NCBI RefSeq assembly: GCF_001712795.1
Contig: NZ_KV757572.1
Coordinates: 62,001 to 126,000, forward strand
From: Nostoc sp. KVJ20
Lineage (GTDB): Bacteria; Cyanobacteriota; Cyanobacteriia; Cyanobacteriales; Nostocaceae
Direction: 5' to 3'
DNA: 64,000 bases
Of this stretch, positions 20,077 through 28,693 are shown piece after piece. The position numbers and the translations under genes were made by a program. Below the pieces are notes generated by a model. The model did no database searches and was not told where the DNA came from. It worked only from the letters and a program-made list of their open reading frames with translations. Within the stretch, counting starts at the first letter, position 1. Every line of letters begins with the position of its first letter.

Positions 20077-21609
20077 ATGACTCTTTCATTCCAAGAACTA
20101 GGCATTTCCCAAGAACGTGTCGCACAACTAGAAAAAATCGGTTTTACCGAACCCACCAACATTCAAGTCCAAGCAATTCCCCAATTGCTGAATGGTCGTG
20201 ATGTAGTCGGTCAATCTCAAACTGGAACAGGCAAAACGGCAGCATTTTCACTGCCAATTTTAGAGCGGCTAGATATTAATCAAAGAGCCGTACAAGCCAT
20301 AGTTTTAACACCAACTCGTGAATTAGCAATGCAAGTTCACGATGCGATCGCCCAATTCATCGGTAATGAAGGATTGCGGGTGTTAGCAATCTACGGTGGT
20401 CAATCAATTGACCGTCAAATGTTACAACTCAAACGTGGCGTTCACATGGTCGTGGGTACTCCAGGACGGGTGATCGATTTGCTAGATCGCGGCTGTTTAA
20501 AGCTCGATCAAGTGAAGTGGTTTGTGTTGGATGAAGCTGATGAAATGTTGAGCATGGGCTTTATCGACGATGTGATCAAAATCCTCTCGCAAGCGCCCGT
20601 AGATCGCCAAACAGCTTTATTCTCGGCGACAATGCCACCATCGATTCGGATGTTGGTGAACAAGTTCTTGCGATCGCCTGCAACTGTCACCGTTGAGCAG
20701 CCAAAAGCCGCTCCCAACAAGATTAATCAAGTAGCTTACTTGATCCCCCGCCACTGGACAAAAGCCAAAGCTTTACAGCCAATTCTGGAAATGGAAGATC
20801 CAGAAACAGCTTTAATCTTTGTCCGCACCAGACGTACAGCCGCCGAACTCACCAGTCAGTTGCAAGGCGCTGGTCACAGTGTCGATGAATACCACGGTGA
20901 CTTGTCCCAACAAGCGCGGGAACGGTTATTAATCAGATTCCGTAACCGTCAAGTTCGCTGGGTGGTAGCAACTGACATTGCAGCACGAGGGTTAGATGTC
21001 GATCAACTCTCCCATGTAATCAACTTCGACTTACCCGATAGCGTAGAAACTTACGTTCACCGCATTGGTCGTACTGGTCGTGCTGGTAAAGAAGGAACAG
21101 CAATTTCTTTAGTACAACCATTTGAGCGCCGCAAACAGCAAACATTTGAACGTCATAACCGCCAAAGTTGGCAAGTGCTGACGATTCCCACACGCGCCCA
21201 GATTGAAGCAAAACACATTCTGAAATTGCAAGAACTGGTGCGGGAAGCTTTGACAGGTGAGCGTTTGGCTTCATTCTTGCCCATTGTCAGCGAATTGATT
21301 GAAGAATACGATGCTCAAGCGATCGCCGCAGCTGCACTACAAATCGCTTACGATCAAACTCGTCCCGCTTGGTTGAGTTCAGACGTGGAAATTCCCCAAG
21401 AAGAATCCTCTGCTCCCAAACCCAGACTTGGCAAGCGTCGTGAATCATCTTCTAGCGATCGCCCCCGTGCTGCGTGGAAATCAGATAGTAACAATGGTGA
21501 AGAAAGACATTCTTCTCCCAAACCAAAACTGCGGACAAGTGGACAGGATTCTTCTGCATCCCCTAGTAAAAAGATAGGTTCACCTATAGCTAGAGAATCA
21601 GCTTCTTAG
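20077..21609 (+). CDS. crhR: DEAD-box RNA helicase, CrhR/DeaD-type
   Basis: 'AQTGTGKTAAFSLPIL'-type motif I region (SQTGTGKTAAFSLPIL), 'VLDEADEMLSMGF', 'SATMP', 'HRIGRTGRAGKEGTAISLV', plus a basic C-terminal extension. The track ORF begins at 20035; MTLSFQELG at 20077 is the likelier start. It sits directly downstream of rimO. Confidence 0.9.
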   Translation: MTLSFQELGISQERVAQLEKIGFTEPTNIQVQAIPQLLNGRDVVGQSQTGTGKTAAFSLPILERLDINQRAVQAIVLTPTRELAMQVHDAIAQFIGNEGLRVLAIYGGQSIDRQMLQLKRGVHMVVGTPGRVIDLLDRGCLKLDQVKWFVLDEADEMLSMGFIDDVIKILSQAPVDRQTALFSATMPPSIRMLVNKFLRSPATVTVEQPKAAPNKINQVAYLIPRHWTKAKALQPILEMEDPETALIFVRTRRTAAELTSQLQGAGHSVDEYHGDLSQQARERLLIRFRNRQVRWVVATDIAARGLDVDQLSHVINFDLPDSVETYVHRIGRTGRAGKEGTAISLVQPFERRKQQTFERHNRQSWQVLTIPTRAQIEAKHILKLQELVREALTGERLASFLPIVSELIEEYDAQAIAAAALQIAYDQTRPAWLSSDVEIPQEESSAPKPRLGKRRESSSSDRPRAAWKSDSNNGEERHSSPKPKLRTSGQDSSASPSKKIGSPIARESAS

Positions 21610-21783
21610 TCAACAGTTAGAAGTTAATCAATTTTGGATTTTAGATTTTTAGATTTTTTCTTCAATCCAAAATCCAAACCTAAAATTGGAGAGTTGAGAG
21701 TTAGGAGTCAAAATTTTGACTTTGGCTCTTGACTTTTTGGCTTTTTGGGTAATTTTTTCTACTAGTTTGTAGGAAGATAAAAG

Positions 21784-21978
21784 AGGAGTCAGAATTCAGA
21801 ATTCAGAATTGGTGAATACTCTACCCATAAAGGGATAAAGCAATAATCAAGGAAAAATATTTAATACTAGTTTCGCCCACCAGGGGCGTTAGCGTAGCGG
21901 GACGTTCGCGGTAGCGTCTCGTAGAGAAGTACGGTTTTAAACCAATATTCATAGAATTCATGCTGAATTCTGACTCCT
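21784..21978. repeat. ~195-bp element bounded by 16-bp perfect inverted repeats (21784-21799 / 21963-21978)
   Basis: aggagtcagaattcag ... ctgaattctgactcct; the interior contains gcgttagcgtagcgggacgttcgcggtagcgtctcgtagagaag. Confidence 0.75.
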
Positions 21979-22026
21979 GAGTTCTGAATTATTCTTATAA
22001 ATTACAGATGCATTCTTAGTGGTCTT

Positions 22027-22605
22027 ATGTTCACTATTCCAGACTTAGAGCAATTACAAGCAGAGCATCCAGAATGGCAGATGGAGCTAGTAGACGGAAA
22101 TATATTTCTTGTGGGGCCATCAGATTATGAGTCAGAGGAAATTGGTGCTGAGTTAGTTAGACTACTCGGCAACTGGGTACGCCCACAAAGACTAGGACGG
22201 GTAACAGGTTCTAGCGCTGGCTTCATTTTGCCTACATTAGAAACTGAAAACGGGAAAGAAGCTGATAACGAAAAACGAAATCTCCGCGCTCCCGATGTGT
22301 CTTTTGTTCGTGCTGATAGACTGAAAACAAGCAAGCGCGACTTTGTAGAACTCGTACCTGACTTGATGGTAGAGATAAAATCTAAGTCAGACCGGATCAA
22401 ACCACTGGTAGAAAAGATTCAGCTATTCTTACAACTCGGATCTACAGTTGGTATCCTGATTGATCCTGACAAATTGACGCTTACAGTTTATCGACTCAAC
22501 CAAGAACCAATAGTTTTGCAGGATAACGATGAACTGACACTACCAGACTTATTACCAGGTTGGGAGCTAGTAGTGTCAGAAATTTGGCCTCCTGTGTTTG
22601 AGTAG
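22027..22605 (+). CDS. Uma2 family protein (DUF820, PD-(D/E)XK fold)
   Basis: 'MELVDGNIFLVGPSDYESEEIGAELVRLLGNWVR', 'APDVSFVRADRL', 'VPDLMVEIKSKSDRIKPLVEKIQLFLQLGSTVGILIDP'. Confidence 0.92.
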   Translation: MFTIPDLEQLQAEHPEWQMELVDGNIFLVGPSDYESEEIGAELVRLLGNWVRPQRLGRVTGSSAGFILPTLETENGKEADNEKRNLRAPDVSFVRADRLKTSKRDFVELVPDLMVEIKSKSDRIKPLVEKIQLFLQLGSTVGILIDPDKLTLTVYRLNQEPIVLQDNDELTLPDLLPGWELVVSEIWPPVFE

Positions 22606-22615
22606 TTCAAAAATA

Positions 22616-23563
22616 CTACAGCCAAGGACGACTAACTAGTTCTAACTCTGCAACTTCATCGTCGCTCAATTTCCAGCCTAAAGCACCAGCATTTTGTCGC
22701 ACGTGTTCGGCCGTTTTCACCCCAGCAATGGGAATAACGTTCCCCTGAGCAATTAACCAGTTGAGAGCAACTTGGGCAGGGGTGCGATCGTATTTTTCCC
22801 CGAAATTGCGTAGCAAAGATATCACTGGGGCAATTTTTTGCAGACCTTCTTTCTTAAATCGCGGGTCTATTTTCCTCGCACCAGTGGGGGTTTCAATACT
22901 CTCAATGCTGTACTTTCCAGTGAGTAATCCTTGTGCTAAAGGACTATAAGCCAAGATAGTCACACCCAACTCACGCGCAGTTGTGATAATACCTTGGCTT
23001 TCAACTTGACGACTGAGTAAAGAATAGCGCACTTGGTTCACAGCCAAAGGCACTCCACGGGTAGCTAATATTTGATGCGCGTCTCGCATTTGCTCTGCGG
23101 AGTAATTACTTACACCGACTGCGGCAATTCTGCCCCGCTTTACTTCATCTGCTAGGGCATTCATCAAAGTTTCTTGACTTAAAAAGAAGGCAAAAGGCCA
23201 ATGCACTTGATACAGGGCGATTCGCTCTAATTGCAAGCGTTTGAGGCTGGCTGTTAAAGCATCAGAGACGGATTGGGCTGTAAATCGCCACGGTAGAGGG
23301 CCAAATTTTGTGGCAATTTCTACAGATTGTTGTGTCTGTTGCAGAAATTCTCCCAAAAATTTCTCTGATAATCCCATTCCGTAGACTTCAGCTGTATCAA
23401 AGAAGGTAATACCAGCTTCTAAGGCTGCGGTAAAGGCCTCTTGTAACTGTTCTGGGCCATAGCGATCGCCATAATTCCAAAATAGTTTATCACCCCAAGC
23501 CCAAGTGCCGATGCACAAGGGTGTAACAGATGGGCCATTTTGCCCCAATGTGATGTTTTCCAC
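22616..23563 (-). CDS. Aldo/keto reductase
   Basis: 'LCIGTWAWGDKLFWNYGDRYG', 'FFDTAEVYGMGLSEKFLGEFL', 'YQVHWPF', 'AVGVSNYSAEQM'. Confidence 0.94.
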   Translation of the reverse strand: MENITLGQNGPSVTPLCIGTWAWGDKLFWNYGDRYGPEQLQEAFTAALEAGITFFDTAEVYGMGLSEKFLGEFLQQTQQSVEIATKFGPLPWRFTAQSVSDALTASLKRLQLERIALYQVHWPFAFFLSQETLMNALADEVKRGRIAAVGVSNYSAEQMRDAHQILATRGVPLAVNQVRYSLLSRQVESQGIITTARELGVTILAYSPLAQGLLTGKYSIESIETPTGARKIDPRFKKEGLQKIAPVISLLRNFGEKYDRTPAQVALNWLIAQGNVIPIAGVKTAEHVRQNAGALGWKLSDDEVAELELVSRPWL

Positions 23564-23727
23564 GGTTGCAAAATTTGATTTATTTACATTTCTTTACTTT
23601 TATAGTGTATCGTTATAGACAAGATTGGGTGCGATCGCCACCACTTGGACGCAACTCTTGTTGTGCGTAGTCGTAGACATCGCGCCTTGCATAAAAATTT
23701 AAAACCTGAATCAAACGTGCATAAACA

Positions 23728-23760
23728 AGATCCCCGACTTCTCGAAGAAGTCGGGGATCT
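23728..23760. repeat. Perfect 15-bp-arm palindrome, 3-nt loop
   Basis: agatccccgacttct cga agaagtcggggatct. Confidence 0.9.
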
Positions 23761-23820
23761 GCGACCTGCAATTCTCACAAATCAAATAGGATTGCTATAG
23801 TTGAGTGTATTTACTTGTAT

Positions 23821-24045
23821 TTATGAATTAGATGATTTATCCTGCTTGGGTTTTTTGATTAATTCCATGTAGACATTAATCTCACTAATTTCGATATCAT
23901 GCTCAACTCTAGTTACTTTCCATTTCTCCTTTTTTAGGTAAACTTCCTCTCCTACTCTGGGAGTAAATTGGAGATCATAGAACTTTTTGAGAAAATCTTT
24001 TTGATTTTCTTCCCATAATATTACTTTGACTGGTTCTTTACTCAT
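23821..24045 (-). CDS. Hypothetical protein
   Basis: 74-aa ORF 'MSKEPVKVILWEENQKDFLKKFYDLQFTPRVGEEVYLKKEKWKVTRVEHDIEISEINVYMELIKKPKQ' with protein-like composition. Confidence 0.6.
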   Translation of the reverse strand: MSKEPVKVILWEENQKDFLKKFYDLQFTPRVGEEVYLKKEKWKVTRVEHDIEISEINVYMELIKKPKQDKSSNS

Positions 24046-24369
24046 TGCTTATGCCTTTTTGATTACTAGATGAAGGTAGGTAGTTCGATGACATACATAC
24101 AGCAAGTTTATCTTACTAATTCAATGGAATAGCGTAGTTAAAACCACATTTTAATATTGATATTTTTATGTGGCTTGATTGTGTGCGATAAAGTTACAGC
24201 GCAATACCAGAACTTTAATAAATATTACTATCTCAATGTTGCAATCAGTCTTTGTTCAAGCTTTTTGACTTTTATAGTGCATCTAGTGTAATTCTGAAAT
24301 GTAATTAAGTAAGTAAAAGTACGGTATTTATATTTACTAAGTCAATTTAGTATAGAGTTTATCACTAGG

Positions 24370-24618
24370 TTGAACAAGCAAGTAAAAATGAATCCGCAAC
24401 AAATAGATCAATTCATAGATCAAATAGATCAATTATTAGATAATGATGAAGTTAGTTTTGTATATTTACTTGACGTACTGGCTAATTATTGTATGAGACA
24501 ATCCCAAAAATGTGATGCACCTGAGTCATCCGTAAGTGAAAAATATAGATACGGCTATTGGAACCGTTCTAAGGAAACACTAAGAGAGATAAAAGGAAAA
24601 TTTCAATCAATGGAATAG
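24370..24618 (+). CDS. Hypothetical protein
   Basis: 82-aa ORF, protein-like composition, no overlapping gene. Confidence 0.45.
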   Translation: MNKQVKMNPQQIDQFIDQIDQLLDNDEVSFVYLLDVLANYCMRQSQKCDAPESSVSEKYRYGYWNRSKETLREIKGKFQSME

Positions 24619-24849
24619 AGCTAAAAGCTTGCAGTAATGGTTAATAGAACTGGTTCTCAGAACCATTGATATAGGTTATTTACTAATGCATTTCACAAAG
24701 AATAAAGACAGGGAAAAACGAATTTTTTAAAAATATTTGATATTGATGGGATAATTCTGATAAATAGTGGTATAAGATGGAATTTTCTTAGATAATCAAG
24801 TTAGAGTTTGGTCTAATAATAAGTAATTAATCTCGTACTTAGTAATAAC

Positions 24850-25560
24850 ATGAATTGTAGTAGAGCGGATTTTGAATCAAAAGTAATTGCTCTTGGAAAC
24901 ATTCTGGAGCAGTCATCTTCACATTTAAAACTTTCTAAATGGATAAGATATACATATACTAACAAGTCTTTAGAAGATTATCCATCTTTTTATCATTTGT
25001 CATACATAGCTAATTATGAAATTGGATTATTAAAACTCTCTACAGTATACGATGAAGATGAGGACTGTCTAAGTCTTTTAAAATGCTTGAAAATTTTTGA
25101 TAGTCATTATAAAAAATGGGGCTTAACAAATGTTGACAGATCAATTTTAGAGCAAGACAAAAATGATATATCAAGTAAAAATAATCCTTTAATTAACCGC
25201 CTAAAACATCTAAGAGATAAAACTCTTGCCCATACAGACAATAAGCTATACCCATCACCATTAATAAAAGATTTAAATTATGTATGTGAAAATCTTACTG
25301 AGGGTGGAGATAAATTAATTTGGGTAGAGGATCGTATTACTACAAAACGAATAGAAGAATTGCCTACTCTTGAGAAAGAAATACGTTTAAAACAAATAAG
25401 TATGAAAATTAATGAAGCTTGGGATAAAGATGATAGCAAACTTTTAGGAAAGGATATTTTAAAATTAAATGAAATTGATCATTTGATAGAGAAAGCTGTC
25501 AATATTTGTAATAGATATAGGAAAATTTTATCCATTTATCCCATAGAATTAAAACTTTAA
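24850..25560 (+). CDS. Hypothetical protein, possible HEPN/AbiU2-like domain
   Basis: 236 aa, lysine-rich, alpha-helical composition; 'LRDKTLAHTDNKLY' matches the HEPN R-x(4-6)-H motif context as seen in AbiU2-like proteins. Confidence 0.6.
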   Translation: MNCSRADFESKVIALGNILEQSSSHLKLSKWIRYTYTNKSLEDYPSFYHLSYIANYEIGLLKLSTVYDEDEDCLSLLKCLKIFDSHYKKWGLTNVDRSILEQDKNDISSKNNPLINRLKHLRDKTLAHTDNKLYPSPLIKDLNYVCENLTEGGDKLIWVEDRITTKRIEELPTLEKEIRLKQISMKINEAWDKDDSKLLGKDILKLNEIDHLIEKAVNICNRYRKILSIYPIELKL

Positions 25561-25806
25561 TAAATTGATTACTTAAAAGTAAAAATTCCTACAAAAATTA
25601 TTTAATACATTCTTACTTAAAATAAATTTGTTTTTCTTTCAAACCACAACAGCCTCACAAGAAAGGTGAGCAGCACACGGCTATCATAAGCATTGATATC
25701 GTTGGGCTGTACCAACTATCGGCAAGAAATGCTGTGGAAAAGTTTCTTACTTTAGTCTTTGTTCGAGCTTTTTTATCATTTGCTGCTTTGAGATGATCGC
25801 TCTGGA

Positions 25807-25881
25807 AACCATAAAAGGGCAATTGAGGATTTTAATCAAGCTCTCCTCATTTTGCAAAAATATGACAACAGACATGAAATA
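25807..25881 (+). pseudogene. TPR-like fragment
   Basis: Frame starting at 25807 reads NHKRAIEDFNQALLILQKYDNRHE, which resembles a TPR helix pair. No intact ORF. Confidence 0.4.
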
Positions 25882-25887
25882 TCAATT

Positions 25888-26910
25888 CTATGTATTTTGC
25901 TGTGCGGCAAGTTGGACAGCTTCTATATCAACATTGAGATGTTGAGCAATCTGCTCCACACTCATCCCTGTTTTTAGTAACAGAGGGACGGTAAGTTTCA
26001 ACATTTCAGCTTCCCGTTCTTCTCGACCCTCTTCCCGACCCTCGGCTTTCGCTTCCTGATAAACTCTTGTTTGCTCCAAAGTCAATCCCAGCATAGCTTC
26101 CACTTCCTCATTCTATGTGCCTGACTGTGCGGCAATCTGGACAGCTTCTATATCAACATTGAGGTGTTGAGCAATCTGCTCCACACTCATCCCTGTTTTT
26201 AGTAACAAAGGCACGGTAAGTTTCAACATTTCAGCTTTTTGTTCTTCTCGACCCTCGGCTTTCGCTTCCTGATAAACCCTTGTTTGCTCTAAAGTCAATC
26301 CCAGCATAGCTTCAACTTCCTCTCTACTCAAGGTCGAAAACTTATAAACGGCGATTGTGGTGATGATGTCTAGTATTTCGTTTTGCGGCAGTGTGTCCGT
26401 TTCCTATAATTTTACCCGCTCAATCAATTGCTTCGCTTGCTCGGCCATCACTTCATCCGATGCTAGAGTCAACTGCATCAAGTTGATGCCTATTGGCTGC
26501 TGATTAGTCGCGCCTAACTCATCTAAATAGATTCGCTGCACTTGGTCGCTGTTGAGAAATATTCTATGAGTTTTTTGATCCCTTGGCTCCAAAGAGCGTG
26601 ATGAAAAAATTACTACACAGAACCAGTCATCGTACTGAGAGCGATTTCGGTTCAGCTACATCAGCGACTCGGTAAAGAACCGATGATAGAGGGCTTCATC
26701 TCTTTGGAATTGAACTTCAGCAAAAAAGATCACTTTGGATGTTGCATTCTCTGGAGGTAAAAATACACCATCGATGCGAAAAGCGGTTTCTTTGACTTCA
26801 AGTGATTCAAATCGATAGTTTTGCCCTTGCAGAGGAGGATTATCAACCAGTTCAAAGAGTAACCGAGGAAAGCGCTTAAAAATTTGATAGTAAATGGAGT
26901 CTCGTTTCAC
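25888..26910 (-). pseudogene. DUF2887 / Rpn-type (PD-(D/E)XK) putative nuclease gene interrupted by in-frame TAG codons, with duplicated 3' end
   Basis: Track ORFs 26656..26910, 26404..26592, 26113..26331 and 25888..26103 lie in one continuous minus frame. They are separated only by TAG at 26656-26658, 26404-26406 and 26113-26115. Reading through gives '...FAEVQFQRDEALYHRFFTESLM*LNRNRSQYDDWFCVVIFSSRSLEPRDQKTHRIFL...LIERVKL*ETDTLPQNEILDIITTIAVYKFSTLSREEVEAMLGLTLEQ...'. Confidence 0.8.
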
Positions 26911-26964
26911 TACTTCATCCTAAAATTCTCTCGTTATGCGTAGGCGTAGCCCGTCGTAGACATC

Positions 26965-27024
26965 GCAGATTACAACCAAGCTCTAAAGATTAATCCTAAC
27001 TTGGCTGAAGTTTATGCTAATTGA
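26965..27024 (+). pseudogene. TPR-like fragment ending in an in-frame stop
   Basis: gca gat tac aac caa gct cta aag att aat cct aac ttg gct gaa gtt tat gct aat tga = ADYNQALKINPNLAEVYAN*, canonical TPR spacing. Confidence 0.55.
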
Positions 27025-27182
27025 GGTGTATAGTTATTTGCCAAATAACTGCGATCGATCGCCTCTGGCGGCGCAACGCCATCGCAACTTCCATTTTTCA
27101 TTCGCTGATTTCGAGCGGGTAGGGTTTATCTTTATTAAAAGAGAGAGAGATTAAATCCTATAAACTATACGAAAAAGTAGCT

Positions 27183-28616
27183 ATGGCAAGCGGTGAAGTA
27201 TTTGATACCAAAACAAAATCCCTATCTGTGCCAAGAGTAAACCTGCTGACCATGTTCCGCCTGGGTTTATTTCAGATGGGGTTGAGCATGATGTCAATCT
27301 TGACTCTGGGGGTACTCAACAGAGTCATGATTCAAGAAATAGCAATTCCGGCGACGCTGGTATCAGTAGTTTTAGCACTGCCTTTATTTGTTGCTCCTTC
27401 ACGGATCTGGTTTGGCCAGATTTCCGATGCTAAACCTTTATGGGGATACCACCGCACAGCCTACGTTTGGGTAGGCGCAGCAATATTTGCGATCGCAGCA
27501 TTTTTAGCTGTACAAGTAATGTGGCAGATGAATCTTGCTGGAAATAGTGCAGGTAGTTGGGTATGGACAACCCAAACAATGGGCTGGACAGGACTTTTGG
27601 CTTTAGTTTTCGCTATATACGGTCTAGGAATTTGTGCTAGCGGTACTGCCTTTGCTGCTTTATTGGTGGATATATCTGAAGAAGATAACCGTTCTAAAGT
27701 AGTCGGTGTGGTTTGGTCGATGCTCATGGTGGGGATTATTGTTGGGGCGATTATTAGTGCCAGCTTGCTGAAACAATTAACACCAGAAGCAACTGTAGAA
27801 ACCTTACAGCCAGCAATCAACAGATTATTTACTATCGTCCCAGCAATTGTATTTGGTTTAGCGATCGCAGCAACATTTGGCGTAGAAAAAAAGTACTCCC
27901 AATACTCAACCCGTTCCACACTGGTGAACCGGGAAGATAGCATTACTCTGGGCAATGCTTGGAAAATCTTGACAGCTAGCCCACAAACAGGTATATTCTT
28001 CGCCTTTTTATTGGTGATGACTATCAGTTTGTTTATGCAAGACCCAATTTTGGAACCGTATGCGGGTCAAGTGTTTAAAATGCCCCTAGCGGAAAGTACC
28101 AAATTAAATATTTTTTATGGAACGGGTCTACTGATTGCTTACGGCGTTACGGGCTTTTTCATAGTCCCGCGTTTGGGTAAGCGCAGAACTGCACGTTTAG
28201 GCTGTATGTTGGTGGCATTCTGTGCAATATTGCTCGGCATATCAGGATTTACGGCTAATGCAGCAGTTCTCAAACTAGGTTTGGTCTTATTCGGTTTAGC
28301 CACAGGTTTCTTAACAACGGCTGCAATTAGCTTGATGTTGGATCTTACCGCAGCGGAAGCCGCAGGTACATTCATTGGGGCATGGGGATTAGCGCAGTCC
28401 CTTTCTAGAGGTGTGGCGGTAGTAATCGGAGGTACAGTTTTGGATATTGGACGCCAGCTGTTACCTAGCCCAGAGTTAGCTTATGGACTGGTATTTGCTC
28501 TAGAAGCCTTGGGAATGGTGGCATCGATTTGGTTTCTGAATCGGGTGAACGTCACAGAATTTCAAACAAGTGCCAAACAAGCGATCGCATCTGTTTTAGA
28601 AAGCGATTTAGACTAA
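27183..28616 (+). CDS. BCD/PucC-like family MFS transporter
   Basis: 'VNLLTMFRLGLFQMGLSMMSILTLGVLNRVMIQEIAIPATLVSVVLALPLFVAPSRIWFGQISDAKPLWGYHRTAYVW'. Confidence 0.9.
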   Translation: MASGEVFDTKTKSLSVPRVNLLTMFRLGLFQMGLSMMSILTLGVLNRVMIQEIAIPATLVSVVLALPLFVAPSRIWFGQISDAKPLWGYHRTAYVWVGAAIFAIAAFLAVQVMWQMNLAGNSAGSWVWTTQTMGWTGLLALVFAIYGLGICASGTAFAALLVDISEEDNRSKVVGVVWSMLMVGIIVGAIISASLLKQLTPEATVETLQPAINRLFTIVPAIVFGLAIAATFGVEKKYSQYSTRSTLVNREDSITLGNAWKILTASPQTGIFFAFLLVMTISLFMQDPILEPYAGQVFKMPLAESTKLNIFYGTGLLIAYGVTGFFIVPRLGKRRTARLGCMLVAFCAILLGISGFTANAAVLKLGLVLFGLATGFLTTAAISLMLDLTAAEAAGTFIGAWGLAQSLSRGVAVVIGGTVLDIGRQLLPSPELAYGLVFALEALGMVASIWFLNRVNVTEFQTSAKQAIASVLESDLD

Positions 28617-28619
28617 ACT

Positions 28620-28690
28620 GTATAGGGCATGGGGCATGGGGCATGGGGCATAGGACAAATGACAAATGACAAATGACAAATGACAAATAA
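28620..28690. repeat. STRR (catgggg and gacaaat units)
   Basis: gggcatggggcatggggcatggggcataggacaaatgacaaatgacaaatgacaaatgacaaat. Confidence 0.85.
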
Positions 28691-28693
28691 CCA

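Noticed and set aside
23584-23778. 64-aa minus ORF
   Set aside because: Spans the 33-bp palindrome and an interspersed repeat; not protein-like.
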